NCBI RefSeq assembly: GCF_001766415.1
Contig: NZ_MKXO01000008.1
Coordinates: forward strand, 1-54,221
Source: Exiguobacterium aurantiacum
GTDB taxonomy: Bacteria > Bacillota > Bacilli > Exiguobacteriales > Exiguobacteriaceae
Direction of reading: 5' to 3'
Length of the DNA: 54,221 bases
This document shows positions 50,637-54,221 of this stretch, piece by piece (position 1 is the first letter of the stretch; the number at the start of each line of letters is the position of its first letter). The position numbers and the translations under genes were made by a program. Under the pieces are notes generated by a model, which worked only from the letters and a program-made list of their open reading frames with translations, was not told where the DNA came from and ran no database searches.

Positions 50637-50653
50637 ACGGTCATCGTTTTTTT
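50627..50653 (+). terminator. Terminator after sigB
   Basis: CGATGAC (50627-50633) / GTCATCG (50640-50646), loop of 6, then seven T. Confidence 0.88.
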
Positions 50654-50711
50654 GTCGTCTTCTACAGAGTTTGCTACACTTCAATAGAGAAGAGAAAAGG
50701 AAGTGATTCGA

Positions 50712-52841
50712 TTGATTACGAAGATTGCGAACGAATTAAAGCTGAATACGAGTCAAATCGAGACGGTACAACAACTTGCGTCGGATGGAGCGACGATCCC
50801 GTTCATGGCCCGCTATCGAAAAGAGATGACGGGGAATTTGGACGAAGTCGAGATCAAAGCGATCCTCGACTCGCTCCAATACGAAGAGAGTCTCCAAAAA
50901 CGGAAAACAGACGTCCTCGCAAAACTCGAAGAACTCGAGAAGGCGACGCCGGAGCTGACACGGGCCATCGAGGTCGCGACGAGTCTCCAACAAGTCGAGG
51001 ACATCTACTTGCCGTATCGTCCGAAGCGCCGGACGAAAGCCGAGCAGGGACGAGAGAAGGGGCTGCAGCCGCTCGCCGACTGGTTCCGAGAAGTATCTGC
51101 TTATTCGGTGCAACAAGCGGAGGGACTCGCGGGTGAACTGGCGCTAGAAGAGGCGCTTCCGTTCGTACAAGCGATCATCGGGGAAGAGTGGGGGGAAGAG
51201 GCAGCGCTCCGCCAGACGCTGCGGACGAAAGTGCGGAACGAGGCACTCCTCCGGTCCCAAAAGAAAAAGGCGGCAGAAGATGAGAAAGAAGTGTTCGCCC
51301 AGTATTACGACTACGAGGAGAAAGTGGTCGGCATCGTGCCGCACCGCATCCTCGCGTTGAACCGGGGTGAGCGGACCGACGTGCTCCAAGTGAAGCTCGT
51401 CTTTGACGAGACGTTGTTCTTGAAACGAGCAATCAGTAAGTTAGATCGTCTTCCGACCGAGAAACGGGATGTCGTGACGCTCGCTATAAAGGACGCGTTC
51501 AAGAAATCGGTCTTCCCGGCCATCGAACGTGAAATCCGCAGTTCGTTGACCGAGACGGCTGAAGAACAAGCGATTGACGTCTTCGCGAAGAATTTGAAGC
51601 AGCTCTATATGCAGCCGCCACTCCGGGAAGTCGTCGTGCTCGGTATTGACCCGGCCTACCGGACCGGCTGTAAGTGGGCCGTCGTCAACGAGACCGGGAA
51701 AGTCGAAGAAGTTGGCGTGTTCTATCCGACGGCGCCGAAGCATGACGTGACCGGTTCAGAAAAAGTGCTCTCATCTCTTGTGAAACGCTATCCGATCTCC
51801 GTCATCGTCATTGGCAACGGGACCGCCTCACGTGAGACCGAGCAATTTGTCTCGAACTGGCTGAAGACGGCCGAGCGTGAGATCGCGTACGCGATCGTCA
51901 ATGAAGCCGGTGCCAGCGTGTACTCGGCTTCCGAGATTGCGCGATCTGAGTTCCCGGAGTTGAAAGTCGAAGAACGTTCGGCTGTATCGATCGCCCGTCG
52001 GATCCAAGATGCGATGGCCGAGCTTGTGAAAGTCGACCCGCAATCGGTCGGGGTCGGACAGTACCAGCATGATGTCAGTCAAAACAAATTGAAAGGCTCA
52101 CTCGAGTTCGTCGTCGAGAGCGTCGTCAACATGGTCGGTGTCGATGTGAACCGAGCTTCCGAGTCGTTGCTCACGTACGTATCGGGCCTCAATAAGACGA
52201 CGGCAAAAAACATCGTCGCGTATCGTGATGAGTTCGGGCGCTTCAATACCCGTAAAGAAATCAAGAAAGTGCCGCGTCTTGGGGCGAAGGCGTATGAGCA
52301 GGCAGCTGGCTTCCTTCGCATCACGAACGGGAGCGACGTGCTCGACCAAACCGAGATCCACCCAGAGAGTTACAAGTTGACGTTATCTCTATTGAAGGAA
52401 CTCGGTGTCTCGAAAGTAGCGGTCGGCACGGCCGAGTTGCGAGATCGGTTGAATTCGGTCGATGCCCGAGTGCTCAGCGAAACGCTTGAGGCGGGACTGC
52501 CGACGGTCGAAGACATCTTGAAGTCGCTTGCCAAACCGGGCCGTGATCCACGTGAGGATATTCAAAAGCCGCTTTTACGGACGGACGTCATGAACTTAGA
52601 AGACTTGCAGGTCGGGATGGAGTTCCAAGGGACGGTTCGCAACGTCATCGACTTCGGGGCATTCGTCGACATCGGGGTCAAACAGGACGGGCTCGTCCAC
52701 ATCTCGAAGTTGTCGAACCGTTACGTCAAACATCCGCTCGACGTCGTCGCGGTCGGGGACATCGTCACCGTCTGGATCGAGCAAGTCGATGCCAACCGGG
52801 GCCGGATCAGCCTGACGATGCTAGAGCCTAAAAAACAATAA
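50712..52841 (+). CDS. tex: Tex-family RNA-binding transcription accessory protein
   Basis: 709 aa. Order of domains: helical N-terminus (ELKLNTSQIETVQQLASDGA, YLPYRPKRRTKAEQGREKGL), YqgF/RNase H-like middle (GIDPAYRTGCKWAVVNETG), helix-hairpin-helix (RASESLLTYVSGLNKTTAKN) and a C-terminal S1 domain (VRNVIDFGAFVDIGVKQDGL). Family members act on transcription and RNA under stress; the exact role is open. TTG 50712 chosen because AAGGAAGTGA lies five bases before; a GTG at 50703 is within that site. Position after sigB resembles ydcI of B. subtilis. Confidence 0.94.
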   Translation: MITKIANELKLNTSQIETVQQLASDGATIPFMARYRKEMTGNLDEVEIKAILDSLQYEESLQKRKTDVLAKLEELEKATPELTRAIEVATSLQQVEDIYLPYRPKRRTKAEQGREKGLQPLADWFREVSAYSVQQAEGLAGELALEEALPFVQAIIGEEWGEEAALRQTLRTKVRNEALLRSQKKKAAEDEKEVFAQYYDYEEKVVGIVPHRILALNRGERTDVLQVKLVFDETLFLKRAISKLDRLPTEKRDVVTLAIKDAFKKSVFPAIEREIRSSLTETAEEQAIDVFAKNLKQLYMQPPLREVVVLGIDPAYRTGCKWAVVNETGKVEEVGVFYPTAPKHDVTGSEKVLSSLVKRYPISVIVIGNGTASRETEQFVSNWLKTAEREIAYAIVNEAGASVYSASEIARSEFPELKVEERSAVSIARRIQDAMAELVKVDPQSVGVGQYQHDVSQNKLKGSLEFVVESVVNMVGVDVNRASESLLTYVSGLNKTTAKNIVAYRDEFGRFNTRKEIKKVPRLGAKAYEQAAGFLRITNGSDVLDQTEIHPESYKLTLSLLKELGVSKVAVGTAELRDRLNSVDARVLSETLEAGLPTVEDILKSLAKPGRDPREDIQKPLLRTDVMNLEDLQVGMEFQGTVRNVIDFGAFVDIGVKQDGLVHISKLSNRYVKHPLDVVAVGDIVTVWIEQVDANRGRISLTMLEPKKQ

Positions 52842-52868
52842 ATCGATATTTAGTAAGAAGAAAGTCGG

Positions 52869-52906
52869 AGTTGAGCAAAGTGGTTTCATTTTGCTCAACT
52901 TTTTTA
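52869..52906 (+). terminator. Terminator after tex
   Basis: AGTTGAGCAAA / TTTGCTCAACT with T tail. Confidence 0.9.
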
Positions 52907-52916
52907 TTAAAAAGTG

Positions 52917-52945
52917 TTGACGGTCGTTTTTGACCGTGATATCTT
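52917..52945 (+). promoter_or_regulatory. Promoter P1 of the tRNA-rRNA operon
   Basis: TTGACG, 17-base spacer, TATCTT. Tandem promoters are usual for rRNA operons in Bacilli. Confidence 0.6.
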
Positions 52946-52999
52946 ATAGAGGTCGCCAAGAGCGCGGCATGAAAAATTAAAGCTTTTCTAAAAAAGTGA

Positions 53000-53028
53000 T
53001 TGACACGTTTCGGGTTTGCGGTTACAAT
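53000..53028 (+). promoter_or_regulatory. Promoter P2 of the tRNA-rRNA operon
   Basis: TTGACA (53000-53005), 17-base spacer, TACAAT (53023-53028): a near-consensus sigma-A promoter 33 bases before the first tRNA. Confidence 0.88.
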
Positions 53029-53061
53029 TTAAATCGTTACTTTGAAAAATTCAAGCAACGT

Positions 53062-53136
53062 TCCGCAATAGCTCAGTGGTAGAGCAACCGGCTGTTAACC
53101 GGTAGGTCGTAGGTTCAAATCCTACTTGCGGAGCCA
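53062..53136 (+). tRNA. tRNA-Asn(GTT)
   Basis: Acceptor TCCGCAA / TTGCGGA, anticodon GTT at 53094-53096, CCA encoded. First gene of the cluster. Confidence 0.96.
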
Positions 53137-53145
53137 TTTTATTTT

Positions 53146-53237
53146 GGAGACGTACCCAAGCGGCTATAAGGGGCTCCCCTGCTAAGGGAGTAGGCTGGGA
53201 AACCGGTGCGAGGGTTCGAATCCCTCCGTCTCCGCCA
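53146..53237 (+). tRNA. tRNA-Ser(GCT)
   Basis: Acceptor GGAGACG / CGTCTCC, anticodon GCT at 53181-53183, long variable arm as in class II tRNAs, CCA encoded. Confidence 0.96.
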
Positions 53238-53269
53238 CTTACTTTTTAGAAAACATCAATCAAATAAAT

Positions 53270-53344
53270 GGCCCGTTGGTCAAGCGGTTAAGACACCGCC
53301 CTTTCACGGCGGTAACACGGGTTCGATTCCCGTACGGGTCACCA
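53270..53344 (+). tRNA. tRNA-Glu(TTC)
   Basis: Acceptor GGCCCGT / ACGGGTC with one G-U pair, anticodon TTC at 53303-53305, CCA encoded. Confidence 0.95.
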
Positions 53345-53348
53345 TTTC

Positions 53349-53424
53349 GGAGGATTAGCTCAGCTGGGAGAGCACCTGCCTTACAAGCAGGGGGTCGGCG
53401 GTTCGATCCCGTCATCCTCCACCA
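53349..53424 (+). tRNA. tRNA-Val(TAC)
   Basis: Acceptor GGAGGAT / ATCCTCC, anticodon TAC at 53382-53384, CCA encoded. Confidence 0.96.
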
Positions 53425-53447
53425 TTTCAAATTTAAGCGCGTATACT

Positions 53448-53523
53448 GGTCTTGTGGTGTAGGGGTTAACATGCCTGCCTGTCACGCAGGAGATCGCGGG
53501 TTCAAATCCCGTCAAGACCGCCA
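53448..53523 (+). tRNA. tRNA-Asp(GTC)
   Basis: Acceptor GGTCTTG / CAAGACC, anticodon GTC at 53481-53483, CCA encoded. Confidence 0.96.
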
Positions 53524-53530
53524 TTTACGT

Positions 53531-53602
53531 TGGGCTGTAGCCAAGTGGTAAGGCATTGGATTTTGATTCCAACATGCGAAGGTTCGATCCCTTCCAGCCC
53601 AG
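53531..53602 (+). tRNA. tRNA-Gln(TTG), CCA not encoded
   Basis: Acceptor TGGGCTG / CAGCCCA, anticodon TTG at 53573-53575, discriminator G at 53602, then CTT. It is the only one of the ten without a genomic CCA, so a CCA-adding enzyme must complete it. Confidence 0.95.
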
Positions 53603-53611
53603 CTTATATTT

Positions 53612-53687
53612 GAGCCATTAGCTCAGTTGGTAGAGCATCTGACTTTTAATCAGAGGGTCGCAGGTTCGAGCCCTGCATGGCTCACCA
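53612..53687 (+). tRNA. tRNA-Lys(TTT)
   Basis: Acceptor GAGCCAT / ATGGCTC, anticodon TTT at 53645-53647, CCA encoded. Confidence 0.96.
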
Positions 53688-53717
53688 TTTTTATTCCTCG
53701 TAACATTTAATTACGCT

Positions 53718-53815
53718 GCGGTCGTGGCGGAATCGGTAGACGCGCTAGGTTGAGGGCCTAGTGGTGGTTAACACCGTGGAGGTTCAAGTCCTCTCGACCG
53801 CACCATGCACCCTTA
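53718..53815 (+). tRNA. tRNA-Leu(GAG)
   Basis: Acceptor GCGGTCG / CGACCGC, anticodon GAG at 53752-53754 in the stem CTAGG / CCTAG, long variable arm, CCA encoded. The tRNA-Leu of the corresponding B. subtilis cluster (trnS) is the integration site of ICEBs1; nothing is inserted here. Confidence 0.95.
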
Positions 53816-53816
53816 G

Positions 53817-53893
53817 CTCAGCTGGATAGAGCGTTAGACTACGAATCTAAAGGCCGGGAGTTCGAATCTCTCAGGGTGCACCATTTTTATTAT
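53817..53893 (+). tRNA. tRNA-Arg(ACG)
   Basis: Acceptor GCACCCT / AGGGTGC, anticodon ACG at 53841-53843, discriminator A, CCA encoded at 53881-53883; it begins one base after tRNA-Leu. The tRNA itself ends at 53883 and bases 53884-53893 are the spacer to the next gene. Confidence 0.9.
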
Positions 53894-53970
<77 letters not shown>

Positions 53971-54070
53971 TCTTAACTGACGAACTTTGAAAACTGAACG
54001 ATGAGGCAAAAAAAGTTTTACAAGTTTTGATTGAAGCGCAAGCTTCGTCATTTTCAAGAGCTATATCAAA
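53971..54070 (+). other. Leader between the tRNA cluster and 16S rRNA
   Basis: Contains ACTTTGAAAACTGAACGATG (near 53984-54003), the CTTTGAAAAC element that resembles the boxA/antitermination leader of Bacilli rRNA operons, and a hairpin AAGCGCAAGCTT near 54035. RNase III processing of the precursor is expected here. Confidence 0.6.
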
Positions 54071-54221
54071 TTCTTTGGAGAGTTTGATCCTGGCTCAGGA
54101 CGAACGCTGGCGGCGTGCCTAATACATGCAAGTCGAGCGCAGGAAATCGACGGAACCCTTCGGGGGGAAGTCGACGGAATGAGCGGCGGACGGGTGAGTA
54201 ACACGTAAAGAACCTGCCCTC
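54071..54221 (+). rRNA. 16S ribosomal RNA, 5' part, cut by window edge
   Basis: GGAGAGTTTGATCCTGGCTC and GGACGAACGCTGGCGGCGTG are the universal start of bacterial 16S, followed by CTAATACATGCAAGTCGAGC. The V1 region GCAGGAAATCGACGGAACCC with TTCGGGGGGAAG recalls Exiguobacterium. The exact 5' end is estimated from the Bacillus gene. Only the first ~150 of ~1550 bases are present. Confidence 0.96.

Overview
The window ends in the first ~150 nt of a 16S rRNA gene whose variable-region sequence, as I remember the genus, looks like Exiguobacterium. The gene content fits a low-GC-lineage Gram-positive (Bacilli) with moderate genomic GC: S-box and T-box leaders, a sigma-B operon, EndoAI/EndoA, AdeR/Ald, KtrB, a YycC-type small protein and many B. 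subtilis-like neighbourhoods. The species call is inference; the Bacilli call is strong.

Layout. 1-207: tail of an IS1182-like transposase and a hairpin. 274-2136: motA-motB (minus strand) and a small unknown gene. 2225-8335: ktrB, a four-PAS histidine kinase translationally coupled to an NAD(P)-dependent reductase, a membrane-tethered Mrr-like nuclease, an orphan protein and a DUF1836 protein. 9097-17406: polyprenol-kinase-like protein, murB, ald and its regulator adeR, a YuiD-like PAP2 protein, trhO, a TVP38-type membrane protein and an S-box-controlled NhaC-family (MetT-like) transporter. 17410-24544: diguanylate cyclase, argS behind an arginine T-box, a phosphoesterase/yajQ pair, a pullulanase with a C-terminal membrane segment, and yycC. 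24684-31786: orphan protein, MMPL transporter, a YitT-family protein behind an unusual leader, ywiC, DUF4003, and a sigma-B-type promoter driving DUF2243 plus a CtaG-like protein. 31855-37839: YbjN-like protein, CstR and the persulfide operon (rhodanese plus a four-domain CoA-disulfide-reductase fusion), then an alanine/sodium symporter. 37890-45910: membrane proteins, a zinc-binding lipoprotein with a Zur-like box, an esterase, a phosphoglycerate-mutase-like phosphatase, DUF456, a YwpF-like protein, pncA-pncB, a pterin carbinolamine dehydratase and an HmoB-like protein. 45947-52841: the conserved Bacilli block rhomboid / acpS / alr / EndoAI / EndoA / rsbV / rsbW / sigB / tex. 53062-54221: ten tRNA genes and the start of an rRNA operon.

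How the parts work together. Several genes come with visible control elements: S-box with the transporter, T-box with argS, a CstR-like operator inside the promoter of the persulfide operon, a Zur-like box at the zinc lipoprotein, matching TTGTGA-N4-TCACAA palindromes at adeR and ald, and two sigma-B-type promoters, one on the rsbV-rsbW-sigB operon itself. The least explained element is the leader of the YitT-family gene (27740-27956): a 15-codon reading frame with a good ribosome site, a long hairpin, a tandem 9-nt repeat and an 11-bp hairpin that covers the ribosome site of the main gene without a following U-tract. It looks like a translational attenuator of unknown signal.

No CRISPR array, prophage or complete mobile element is visible. 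Gaps over 300 bases without a gene: only 19090-19510, which holds the argS promoter and T-box.
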